Assembly: GCA_951799445.1 (NCBI GenBank)
Contig: OX637288.1
Span: 26,639,288-26,703,287, forward strand
DNA length: 64,000 bases
DNA from: Pseudisothecium myosuroides
Lineage: Eukaryota > Streptophyta > Bryopsida > Hypnales > Lembophyllaceae
Direction of reading: 5' to 3'
Every line of letters starts with the position of its first letter. The first letter of the stretch is position 1. Position numbers and translations under genes: made by a program. Below, one piece after another: positions 23,701-34,824 of the stretch. The notes below the pieces were generated by a model. It saw only the letters and a list, made by a program, of their open reading frames with translations. It did not search any database and had not been told where the DNA came from.

Positions 23701-24372
23701 GTGTTGAGGAAGAAGGGTGATCAAGAAGTGGTTGGAGCCAATCCATCTCCTTTCCAATTGCTTGCAGCTTTGGATATTTTGTCGCAAATTGCTATTGGCG
23801 TGGAATACTTACATGGCAAAGGGATCTACCATGGCAATCTAAAACCAAACAATGTTTTTCTTGATTGGAAGGAAGGTCGGATGTTGGTTAAGGTGGCTGA
23901 TTTTGGTCTTCTTGAAACCAAGAGGAATACAACTTTACTTTCGCAGCGAGCTCTTTGCTTTCGGATGATAGAATGGAGTGCACCAGAGTTGTTTGAAGAC
24001 TTTTTTAGCTCCATGAGTGATGACTTGGATTTTTTGTGGACAACATCACTTACAGAATCAGATCCTAGCACTTCAAGTGCTTCATGCTCTGAGAATCGCT
24101 TTAAAGTTGAGTTGGAAAAGGCAGATAGCTATAGTTTTGGTTTAACAAGCGCATATGTTCTTGGAGGTGAACAGATGTGGCCTACTCCATTGAGCCCGCA
24201 AGATCTACGGAAGCAAATATCAAGTTATGGTTTAAGACCTAAACTTCCTTTTGGATGTCCCAAAGGGCTAGCATCTTTGATATATGCATGTTGGGACAAG
24301 AATCCCACATGTAGACCTACTTTCTCTGTCATTCGAAATAAGATGCAAGAGATTATCAAGGAGCAACGGTAG
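17784..24372 (+). CDS. Membrane-anchored pseudokinase - NB-ARC - LRR - pseudokinase NLR (PNL-type), 1767 aa model
   Basis: Six exons: 17784-17863, 18189-19764, 19910-20953, 21152-22576, 22877-22969, 23287-24372. All have GT-AG borders; intron 1 is phase 2, the rest phase 0, and the joined frame is open. Order: hydrophobic anchor, residues 4-24; helical region about 28-215; kinase-like domain 1 about 240-520, with HLE for HRD (near 360) and DYE for DFG (near 389), hence a pseudokinase; NB-ARC from about 570, with P-loop GMGGIGKTT (588), kinase-2 LLILDD (662), TTIIITTR (689), GLPL (754), FLDVACFF (813) and MHDQLRDMGR (868), TIR-NLR-like in flavour; LRRs 1031-1370; kinase-like domain 2 from about 1455, with HGN for HRD (1587), DFG (1611) and APE (1639), also probably inactive. 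Role inferred: intracellular immune receptor at a membrane. The second kinase could be a separate gene if exon 5 is not used; the frame argues for fusion. Confidence 0.82.
21537..22560 (+). repeat. 72-bp tandem coding repeat: 14 leucine-rich repeats of 24 residues
   Basis: Each unit has the pattern LPKEVGNLSSLTTLDLSGCSSL with a constant 24-residue period. Units 1-11 are close to one another at DNA level; 12-14 are degenerate (KEAEIF, SQDVENL, RDLEISL). The repeats are so regular that long open frames appear on the opposite strand and in another plus frame; those are shadows. Such uniformity points to recent expansion or gene conversion by unequal crossing over, which would let repeat number vary between individuals. 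Confidence 0.93.
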
Positions 24373-25054
24373 CAAGTGGAGTTATTAGGTATTATATTCA
24401 AACATGGAATGCTTTTACTTGAAGGAATTTTGTCTTGGAGTTTGAGTTCCTAATATCCATTCTTGTGTTGTTACATCCTATTGCATCATCCTTGTGTTTT
24501 GCTCTACTATTCCCAAATAATCACGCTACCATGAACTGCTTTGGCGTCATGGACTGAGATGACACTACTTATGCGAATACATTGGATTGAGTGTTTTTAG
24601 TTTTTTCTTGAATAGCCTACTGGTTGTGTAATTGTCTTTCATGCTTGAGGGGCGTTAGTTGGGAAAAGGCTTCAAGCACATGTCTTCTTATTGAATCTAT
24701 TTTATTAATAACTACAATTGTCTAAGTGCACACCCTTTGTGCGAACACGTTGGACTGAGTGGTGTTTAGTTTCCCATTAACAAGACAGTCTGTTTGGTAT
24801 GTGATGTTTGAGGAGCTTTGAAGGCAATTTAGATTGCACGAGTCAAACCGACAGGGTTGAGATTATGAGAAATGCCTATACCTTCATTGGTGCAAGAGTC
24901 ATTTTTCTCATATTACCTTGTTTTATTCTATCTTTTGTTGAGTTGAATCCTGACTTTTTACTCGTCCAAGTTACAAGAATGAGCATGAAGAGCCCTCCAT
25001 GTCTGGTTCCTTTGAAGTTGCGCTTTCTAATGTTTGGTGCATTGATTTCTTCAG

Positions 25055-25262
25055 GTGGACATGGCGAGGGAGCTCGATAAAAATGTCTGCAAATGTCTGC
25101 TTGATTCTTTAGGGATGTTGGTAGAAGAAGTAGCTTCTGATTGGAAGTCCATGGGTTGCTTGCCAGCAGTGCCAATTTATGGGTACTTGTCATCACTGCA
25201 TCAGCTGAGGAACGAATTGGCAAGGCACCTGTTGAAGGCAATCCAGAGAGTTTTCATTCTTA
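25055..25262 (+). pseudogene. Broken duplicate of exon 3 of the 2448-4147 gene
   Basis: The TTCTTCAG acceptor and GTGGACATGGCGAGGGAGC are kept, but an extra A after CTCGATAAA, a local duplication of GTCTGCAAAT and a deletion around GATTGGAAGTCC throw the frame. Exons 1 and 2 are absent. An alternative frame stays open for 88 codons, but it matches the original only in pieces. Not expected to make a functional protein. Confidence 0.85.
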
Positions 25263-25840
25263 AAGATGCCGAGGAGCATTCCCAGTGCTTGATTGGAAAG
25301 GATATTTATGATTCTACGTAAGCTCCAAGGGCATTATCTATAAACTTCTATTGTACAACACTTCTTATCAATATTCTTTTCCACTGCTTTATTGGTGACA
25401 TTGATACCACCTAATCTGTGAACATGAATGAGAGGACTTGCTAGTGAGGGCCTTTTCAAGCGGGATCTAATTGACTGGTGTTCTAGAAGTCTTGCTTTCA
25501 GTGAGTTGACAAGATGGCATTATGTTTGCGTGTTTTTTGGTGTTCTTTCCTCCCGTCAAGTTTTTCTTGTTGTAGACGATTGTATGGCTGCAACACTGTT
25601 GTGCTATTCCTCTTGAATTGGGCTCGCAGTACTCCCTGCCATAAAATCAAACTCTATCATACAAACAAGCAGCTACGGTACGATAGCCTGTGTTTCAAGT
25701 GTGCATGAGCTTCAAGACCTGTGGCAAGGTGTGGATCAGGTTCAATGTCCACACGGTGTGAATGGGGTTCTGTGTGGCTAGACTATTTATACAAAATCAT
25801 CAAGAAACAATGTGCACTTGATATGAACACTCTAACTCCC

Positions 25841-26406
25841 TTAACCCCGTAAGGACCAGACTTTCAAATTTTGAACAATAAATGAACAGAAACACAATCT
25901 TCCCAAGCACACAAAAATGTGTTTTCTCATCCATCGATTTTTTGGAAGATTCTTGTGTTAGTTCTTTAACAGTTGAACAATATAGACTCTAAAGACTTTG
26001 CTTTGTAAATGTTCTATAATTCAAAGGATATTGGTAGGTTTGGTCTCAAAAAAATAACTTTTTAAATTCAAAAAATGACTTTTCAAAAACACTTTGAATT
26101 GAAAAAAATTTAATAACAATCTTCAAAAATCACTATGATTCAAACATAACATTTTGAACTTAAAAACAATGACAAATATTCACTCTATTATTGATTTTAG
26201 AAGGACTTTTCAATTTTTGGCTTCAAATTTTATTGAAAAATATTAGTTTGCATACTAGTAGATCTGATTGTAAGGATATGATCTATGGATCATTTTTGAC
26301 AACTACTATTTGAAAGTCATCATTAAATTAATATTCTTAGTTGTATTTTATATACATCTTTACAATTTTGGAAATCTAGACCCCCCCGTGGTCCTTAAGG
26401 ATTTAA
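25841..26406. mobile_element. 566-bp TTAA element, unnested paralogue of 4745-5501
   Basis: TTAACCCCGTAAGGACC at the left and GGTCCTTAAGGATTTAA at the right. It aligns with the copy A element over its AT-rich interior, but lacks the extra piece at 4749-4930. It was present before the segmental duplication. Confidence 0.8.
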
Positions 26407-27255
26407 CTTGGAAGATAGTCAAAGTAAAGGTCAAATAGTTTGAATCCATAAGACAAGTGTGCTCCAATCAATAATATTGTGGCAAGTGGGCAAGATATTC
26501 TGAAAAGTTTGGGGGTATTGTATAATAACACTGTCCCAAAGCATCCTGATTAATTCTTATAAGCAACAATGGCAACTTTCTTGAATTGTCAACCCACACT
26601 TCTTCATATATATCTTTATATGTCTTTTGTTCGAGAAGTGGATCTTTGACATGGTTGTTTTTGCATTTTGCTTCAAATGTGTTCTTTATTTTTGGTTTGA
26701 AAGTTCTTACTCAAAATATACATATCTAAAGCAATGAAAAATGGCAAAGTATTGGCAAGTTACATGCACTAGTTTCCAAATTGCTAATACATTGTTAAAT
26801 GCCACATTCTTCCTCTTTCTACATAAACAAAAAAATAAATTAGTATTACATACTTCAAAGATGTATAGTACAAAAGAAGATGCAGAAATATTGCCTAGGG
26901 CATGGGCTTATTGTTGTTTTCAACTAAATTGTAGGCAAAATGCAAAGCAAGGCAAGAGATACAAATCCAAATTGTAGTATAGTATTGACAAACTGTATAC
27001 TTACGCACTATTAATCCTGACCTTGCTCGACTACAAATTTATTTAATTTTTGCATTCACAAAATGGAAAATTTAGATGAAAGACAAGATGAATAAAACCT
27101 TTGGAAGGTATCAAAAATTTTGGATGGAAAAATATGGTGGGAGTGGAAATTGCAACCATAGTTTCTTAACCTTGGAAGGACGCTTGCCTATGACCCAGGT
27201 AGTCATCCAAAAATGATTTGATTTTTGAACCAATAGTAGCATTCTTCATTTCTAC

Positions 27256-28091
27256 TAGTGTAGCCCTGTGCCATTGCCACACCCAAAATAAAAGTAAGTC
27301 ATTTAAAAAACCAAAAATAACTCAAAAATCCATAACTTTCCCACCGTAGGTCCAAATGCCATAAAACAAAGCCTGTGCATCCATCCTCGCCGAGGGTTTT
27401 CCAATGGTACTAAGAACGTGAGAATTTGACACACGGTTCAAAAGATACATAATTTAGCATAATTTAGTAATTTTTAAGAACAAAAAATAACTCAAAAATC
27501 CATAACTTTCCCACCGTCGGTCCAAACGCCACGAAACCAAGTCCATGCACCCCTCCTCGCCAAGGGCTTTCCGATGATACCAAGCGTGCGACCAAGGGAC
27601 GCACAGTCCGGGAGATCTCACTGTGACAAACAAAACAAAACAAACAACCTATCTTAAGGTATAGACTAGTGTAGCCCTGTGTCGTTGCCACAACCAAAAC
27701 AAAAGTAAAAGTCATTTTAAAACCAAAAATAGCTCAAAAACTTGTAACTTTCCCATCGCAAGTCCCAACACCACGAAACAAAGCCTGCGCACACCTCCTC
27801 GCCGAGGACTTTCCGACGGTACCAAGAACGTGACCAATTGACACAGGGTTCAAAAGATACATAATTTAGCATAATTTAATAATTTTTAAGATTCAAAAAT
27901 ACTTCAAAATTCTATAACTTCTGCACTGTAGTTCCAAACACGACGAAACCAAGCTCGTGCACCCCTCCTTGCCAAGGGCTTTTCAACGGTACCAAGCACA
28001 CACCCGGGGGATGCATGGTCCAAGAGATCTCAATGTGACAAACAAAACAAAACAAACAAACAAACAAACAAACAGCCTGTTTTAAGGTATG
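27256..28091. repeat. Two tandem units of about 410-425 bp with (ACAAA/CAAA)n tails, insertion specific to copy B
   Basis: Units 27256-27666 and 27667-28091 both start TAGTGTAGCCCTGTG and end with GTGACAAACAAAACAAAACA and TTAAGGTAT. Inside each unit a shorter block (AACTCAAAAATCCATAACTT ... CCTCCTCGCC) occurs twice, so there are four sub-repeats. The copy A counterpart near 6638 lacks it. The 3' simple-repeat tail recalls a retroposon (SINE or LINE 3' end), but no reverse transcriptase is present and I do not recognise the family. Confidence 0.75.
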
Positions 28092-29060
28092 GATAGTGAT
28101 CTAGAGAGTCATCCTTTCACCACTTTTCAATTGCAACATGTGACTATCCTTGTAAGGTTACCTCAAGAAAGATGTAGCCCTATTACCAAGGTAGTTAGCC
28201 AAAAGAATTCAAATTCTTGGATGAATAGGTGCAGTCTTTGCCTCTATTGTTTCTTGAGGTACTTTCAATCCTTAACACTACTACAAGGTGTCTTCCGTAC
28301 TACATATTTGAGACTCAAATTCTTTATCATATGTGACATCTAAACACTCTAAGTGAAAATTAAATTAAAATTAGAGGATGTAGAATTTGGTTTGTATTTC
28401 AAAGCACGCTTGGGTTACATCTTAAAGTGTACCGGTATGCTTACCAAAATCAAAACTTGAATCCATTTTATCTAGCCTTATACACCCTTGCATTACCAAA
28501 ATCCCTTGGCAAAATGTAAAACTATAAGAACGATAGCTCAACAATCCAAACGATGGATTCTTTTTATTAGAACAATATCAAGTGCCAAGGAAGCAAAATT
28601 AAAAAAAAAATTCCAACTATGATCGTATACAGACTTATTCTACTTCCTTGTAGCTCTATTGGCTTCAAAGACAACGTCATCCCTAAATCATAGTAGAGAG
28701 CAGGAATGTCGAAATTAGGAATCCATGAGGAGGCTGTAAGTAGAATCGAAAGCCTCTTGAAGGTTGATGTCCGTCATTTCGGGGCAGGCGATGGGAGCCG
28801 GGTGATTGTCGATGTCAGTGAGATCAGTTGAAGGATCCGTTCGTTAACAGTGCGTTAACAAACGTACAGGATCACCATAAGGAATACTGGTACTGCTCCA
28901 CATAATATATTCTATCACAACTTGTGAACTATCAACGCCAAAGACGGGCCTCATTGACCTCTTCATTAGTTGATAATTCGCACGACACTACTTACGTGTT
29001 GCAGAACCTAAATTATGGTCATTACAATATCCATTTCCTTCACTACTGACAGTGATCCAC

Positions 29061-31826
29061 CTACAAGACCTTGACTTTCACTGGAAAAACTACCTCCCAC
29101 AACTTGCAAACCACACCCCTGATAAATCTACAAAGATAAGACATAACTAAGTCCCTAAACTCGAAAACCACACACCTGATAACTCTACAAAGATAAGACA
29201 TAACGATGACGATGAAGAGAATCAAAGCAATGAACTTGAAGGGGTCGACAGCACTATTCTCCTGCGATATCACAAGGACAGCAGTATTAGAGTAAATATA
29301 CCAATATTGATAATCGAGTTTCAAATGTGCTTTAGATGGATGAGCTTGAAGTACATATTCTGATAAGAAACAATTAACAGTCAACAGTTTAATAGACACG
29401 CAGCTCCATGTAAATCATTTCATCTCAATTTCATATGCAGTCGACATCTTTTGAATCCAGAAGGTGAGGTTTGTTGACCTTTTACCGATCCATCTTAGAT
29501 TCCCTAACTCCATGTGAGATGCTGCTGAAGCCGGCATATTCTAACTCGTTCATTATGTGAAATACAGTTTTGGTTACAACATTGAAGATTCTTCCATAAC
29601 TGGAACAAAACAATCGAAATGCCTTCCTGAGAAAATTTGGAAGATCATCCCTGTGAAAAACATGTCTCTCAAGTCACGAATCTCACGACTCATAACAAAC
29701 AAGAACTTCAACAGTAATACTAGCTGGACACTGACCGTAGTAAGAGAAGAGATCCAGATGAAGGCAAACAGAGAGACCATTGCAAAGATTTCGGCAGCTC
29801 TCTTCTTGGCAGTTTCCTTCTCCTCGGCAGCTCTGTCCTCCTGCCATAGCATATCAGAGTCGGGGGTAAATATCTCAACTATTAGCCAAACGACTTTCAT
29901 AATGATGTACTTCAGAGCTGCGCAGTGGACGTCGGAATTTAGAAAACGGGAGATTAACAACTTTGGAAAAATAACGGACAGGAATGATTTGCCAAATTCA
30001 TTTGTGACACTCGGCCTGCCTACGGTTTCAGCAAGGTGCACTTCGCTACTATTTTCAAAATATATTCAAGAATGGGGTGCTTTCACTCCAGTCCTTGTGC
30101 CACGACAACCTAAGGGTGCTCATTACTCAAAATTGTAACAGACTACGAGACTCCATCTCAATGCATGGCAAAAGAGACTCACCATATCTAGCAGAAAAAA
30201 ACACCTCAAACGATGGACAGAATTGCTTGACCATCCTGTCATTTTTCGCACATCTTCAAGGCTTGATGGACACAAAGGAAAATCATACAGAAAGAAATAG
30301 TTTGATGAATGAATGCTCACCCAAGTTTGTACCTCAGACTTGCACCTCTCGAGTTCTTCGCGGATACGGGAGAACGATGGTCTCTCCTCAGGACTCAGCT
30401 TCCAACACTGCTCCACGAGTTTGATCAAGTCAACTGGAAATCGTTTCTCCAGCACTAAATTTCTCCATTTTTCGGATTCACTTGGTTTCAGTGCGCCTTC
30501 AATGACCTCTCCAGCACTACATTTGCGTTTAAAATAGGTCGGATACCCTGTCAGCACCTCGTGAGCTACACCACCGAAACTATATACGTCAATTTTCCGA
30601 GGGTGAGCTAAAGTAACATTCTCACGATCCTGCCGCCACTGCAGAAGTTCAGGCGCCGCGAATTTGGAGGTACCATCTCCAGCAGGTTTGAAGGATTCCT
30701 CTGGGTCAATGAACTCGGCATCACCAAAATCCGTGACTTTGGCAAGGAAATGTCGACCATTTCCTAGTGTCTCGAAACTGCTTAAGACAATATTATCCGA
30801 CTTCAGATCCCCATGTACCACACCGTGGAGATGCATGTGCTCCACTGCACTTGCAATCTGCAGCAACACATCAAGCGAATCCTCGCGTGAAAAGAGTGGT
30901 TCATCATCCCCTCTTTTTTTCTCGACCGCATGCCGTGTCAAATTTGTATCAAGCATTTCCATGAGAAAACGCCATCTTTCATCCTCCTCGAAATAGCCGA
31001 AACCACGGATTATGTGTGGATGCAACACCCTCTCAGCAACGTCTCGTTCTTTGAATTTCATTTTAGATTTCTCGCTCTTGAACGACTTCATGGCGTAAGT
31101 GCCATTCTGCCATGAAACCTTGTAAACAGTCGCTGCAGCTCCTATCCCAAGCTGCTGCATCGATGCCCATCCTATATCCTTGGCTTTTATAGTTCGGGGG
31201 GACGCCATTTGTGCCGTAGGTCGAACAACACTGCTTTGCAATTGTGCTGCAAGGTCACACCTTCCACCGTTTTTTCTCCATTCATCCACCTTCTCCTTCA
31301 AGGACGAACCCTTCTGACGAGCTTGGTCGATGATGGTGATGGGAATGAACTCTCTTCTACCACTACAACAAGGGGTCCTCCACAGTAATGACGATTGCAA
31401 TCTTGTCCAGTTCGATTGACGTTGCACCTTCTGCAGCCTTTCCCAGTAGGCTCTACGAGGCAGAATATTCCATCGAATTTCGATTCGAGAGGTAAGCTTG
31501 AACTGATTTATCTCTAGCTCTTTCCAACTTGATTGGCACATTGGAGTATCCTTGAAGAGTTCAGCCATTAGCCTGATTTCAGAGCTGTCAGAATGAAAGA
31601 GAACATGAGCGTAGTCAGCAGGTTCATCCACGTGATCGTCCTTGAAGGTGATCGTCGTTCTCAACCACGCATCATCACATAAACCATCGTCAATTTCAGA
31701 CTTGTAAGCAACAAGGCAGAGGTACATCATGAGCTCCAGTTGCCTTCCACGAAAATCAGGAAACTTCTCCTCAAGCTCGGGACACATCCTCATGGAAGAT
31801 GCCTGCGCAAGCTCGAAATAGTCCAT
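29061..31826 (-). CDS. TKL-type protein kinase with two-segment C-terminal membrane tail (copy B)
   Basis: Exons 31826-30321 (502 codons), 29840-29736 (35 codons) and 29261-29061 (66 codons plus stop), all phase 0: about 603 aa from the ATG at 31824-31826. The kinase domain has GIGAAATVYKV, YAMKSF, VHGDLKSDN, DFG and APE, so it is a non-RD kinase likely to be active. Exon 2 encodes a charged helix ending in AEIFAMVSLFAFIWISSL; exon 3 encodes FKFIALILFIVIVMSYLC, so two hydrophobic segments form a membrane tail. Exon 3 contains a tandem duplication of about 19 codons (MSYLCRVIRCVVFEFRDLV, then MSYLCRFIRGVVCKLWEVV). Copy A has lost exon 2's hydrophobic part. Upstream exons reaching 33008 are possible. 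Very similar to copy A. Confidence 0.82.
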
Positions 31827-32139
31827 CACGACCGAGATGAAGAGACCGCTGCACAAAAGGAGTGGAGCCTGGGAAAGTCTCTGCAACCTGCGAACGCCCC
31901 AGTTCGTATATTTATCCACTTTGATCAAAAACTACAAATCCTCTCAACACCAGAAATTCAAGAAACTGATTACTGGAGCTCAACACCATGTCCACAGAGC
32001 CCTGAACGTAAATCGTCAATGCTACAGCTCTTCAGAGTCTCACGGCAGCGTGGAGATCACAAATAGAATGCTCAATGTCAGTCCATGAAACGCAATAGAT
32101 ATCAATGATTCATAAATATCAATGATAGTGGAACCTTTG

Positions 32140-33008
32140 TGCTACCTGTGAGCTATGAGCTCTGCCTACAAGAGGACGTTCCTGGGGACCCGTCGATGTG
32201 GCAACGGTGGAGGTCCAACGCCTGCGACAGAATCCTCGCAACCTGGTGAATACTGTATCGGTCAAGCAATTCACCAACTGCTCGGCTTGCCCTCGGCAAA
32301 GAAACTCCTGTAACCAGGTTCCAAGATCGCTCACCAGTCGGCACGTGAACCAGCAGCAACCCCAGCTGCGAATCTTGTCTACCATCATCGCACTGATACA
32401 ATTAGGTTAGAACATTGTTTGTGGACAGTACTGGAGCTATCCATTACGCAGACCCATTCTCTAACTGATGCGCAACCCTACAATTCTAACACAATTTGAT
32501 CCCTGCCTGCTTTCGTGAGAAAGACCTCCTCAACGCAACCGACATCCCAATCAAGACAACCTGGAAGATGTACATGACTAGTTTCGGATTAAATTCTCCC
32601 AGTACTGTAGTGAGACCATTTACGAGCTTGTTTCCAAAAGCACGCATATGTATTATGTAATGGCCACAAGATGATGTCACGCTCCTACAATACGTACCAC
32701 CAAGAATTGATCACGCATGATCAGAATTGCATTACCTGCTACGCAAGTTCGAAATTCCCGGACAGACTGCTCCAGCGCCTTTCTGTCACCTCCTGTCAGC
32801 ACACAAGGGCGAGCCATCTTCGGAAGCGACACCAGGAGACCTTCAACGACATGACTCCGCTGCGGCTATGCCGCACCCACTTCAGTTGTATCCTAGCAAC
32901 GCTGTCCCCAAGAAGGCTAAAGGGCACCTTCGAACAGGAGAGCTGCACTGTGCTGTGATGTACAACGCGAATGATTTCAGTTGCCAGGGATGCGGCAACG
33001 ACATTCAT
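32140..33008 (-). other. Probable 5' exons of kinase copy B, with an N-terminus unlike copy A
   Basis: The frame from the ATG at 33006-33008 (MNVVAASLATEIIRVVHHST) runs into SLLGDSVARIQLKW, the same sequence as copy A, but everything before the junction differs. The block at about 32146-32390 is open in one frame up to a CACAG/GTAGCA donor, whereas the same frame has a TAA in copy A. Splice connections to the main exon are unresolved. Confidence 0.4.
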
Positions 33009-33416
33009 CTATGGAATTCACACTAAGTCCAAAAATTGTATTCTAAGAGCATCTAGAAATCAATCCCCCTTCTGATTACCAACAAGATCCAATTATAGGA
33101 ACCATGTGCAAAAACTTATTGACACTAATTAACCTTTAAGTGGCGCTGGTCTTCTGGAAGACTGAGAAGTGGGAGGAAACATGAAACTGGTGCAGGTCTT
33201 CCACTTCGATGACGAACAAGTGAAAAGACAAATGAACCGTATGATCTTCAGCGCGGACTTCAAAGCAATCGATTGGCAGAAGAGTGGGTCCAATCTCGCA
33301 AGTGGAGTTGCAGATCATGACGTTTGACCACCCCATCTCCGGCTTTGACTTCCACGGGCAGGGGATGTCCAGCTGACGTTCTTCAATTTCTGATGCATCT
33401 GCCGAGGTCGGAAAAT

Positions 33417-33646
33417 TTAACCCAGAAAGGACGCCGCGGACCATAAGTGTCCGATGAATGACAAGGGATTCTCCAATGTAGGACATAACTACAACTATTC
33501 ATTCTTGGAGTTTTTTGTGGAAAGTGGAGAACATCTACAGTAGCTTGACTTCCAATGAGTACTTTTAGATTTTTTTATTCCAATGACTCTCACGGTTATA
33601 CAATGCATGATTTCCAAGGTCACCCCCCGCGTCCTTACAGGGTTAA
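33417..33646. mobile_element. 230-bp TTAA MITE (family 1) nested in the piggyBac element
   Basis: TTAACCCAGAAAGGACGCCG to GCGTCCTTACAGGGTTAA, nearly identical in sequence and equal in length to 6765-6994. It inserted after the piggyBac element had landed. Confidence 0.9.
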
Positions 33647-34824
33647 AAAAATTTGCAATGCGTAGCACAGCATATGCAATGTCCGTGAACGCTTACAATC
33701 CAAGGAAACACGAAACACATTCACAAATAACCACCTTGCAATCACAAGCAACATCTTGACGAGTGGAAGAGGTCGTTTTTTTTGGTGAAACCGGTGAGCT
33801 GTCAACATGACCGACGACCAAGAAGAGGTCCACCAAACATCTGCCCCACTGACCGTCTCCATATTCATGTGCTGCCCCTCTGCTAGCTGCCAAATTAGCT
33901 GATGCTGTTCTTCTGGAGCCTCACGTCAGCGCTCATCCACAAGCAGAGGCAATAATGATGGACCTCCGAATATAATAACACGTGAAATAGCAGAATACGA
34001 ATGTTGTCATTCACGAGTTCTAGAAAGGACAGCGATACACATGGTAGGCTCTCTTCCGAATCCTCAGAAATGCAAATATTATCAAACAGTAGCCACAGTG
34101 TCCACATTCGGTACAAGTCCAGTCCATGAATACATATAATTCGTATACTTTATTACATATAACAATTTACAGGTATTCACTGTGTACTGTCCAGAAATTG
34201 AGGTCCTTGCGCACAGCATTTAGCTTGGCTCCTCCACTAGTCGACAGACATGCGAGCACGGCCACCTGTGCTCCCTCTTGGAACAGTGTTCCGTGTCCAT
34301 CAAAAAAAATTGAAAAACCATGACACAATACATACCAAAGTAAGAGTATCCTATATACGGAAAATGATCAATCACTTCAGCAGAGACTGATTGACCTACG
34401 CCTCACTCCTTTACAACTACTGATTCAGTACAGAACTACGTGACAGCTTCAAGAACAACACAGCGGATGCCCGACTTGCCGCTCCAGTGCAGCAAACGAT
34501 GCTTCTGATGCCGTCCTCTCCTCCACTCTGTACAATACGACCACTGCGAGTATGCATTCCGGTATGACTACTTCCTCCGTTTCCATGACATTGTCGTCAC
34601 ACTCAGCTCTTCACACTGAAGCCCGTCATCTCCAAGTCCGCATGAACCGTTCCACTCCTCACGAGCGTCGAAGCAACTACTTCTTCTGCGCACTCGTCCG
34701 CAATCGCCATGACTGCTCACTCCTTGGACAAGGTAAGTCCCAACAGTTTGTATACAACATGTACAGGTCTTGCATGCCGATTCCTTCACTCCCTCCGCCT
34801 GCTCAAACGATGCAATCCAACCGT

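Larger units (their letters stand above)
24522..32921 (+). repeat. Segmental duplication, copy B
   Basis: Direct partner of 3427-11152. It begins about 150 bp after the stop of the NLR gene and ends within the 5' part of the second kinase gene, where the copies diverge abruptly at AAGAAGGCTAA (about 32921 versus 11152). It carries only exon 3 of the small gene, so it is the derived copy on that side. Copy-specific changes: tandem insertion at 27256-28091, an extra tail exon kept in the kinase gene, and an in-exon tandem duplication at 29061-29261. Confidence 0.9.
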
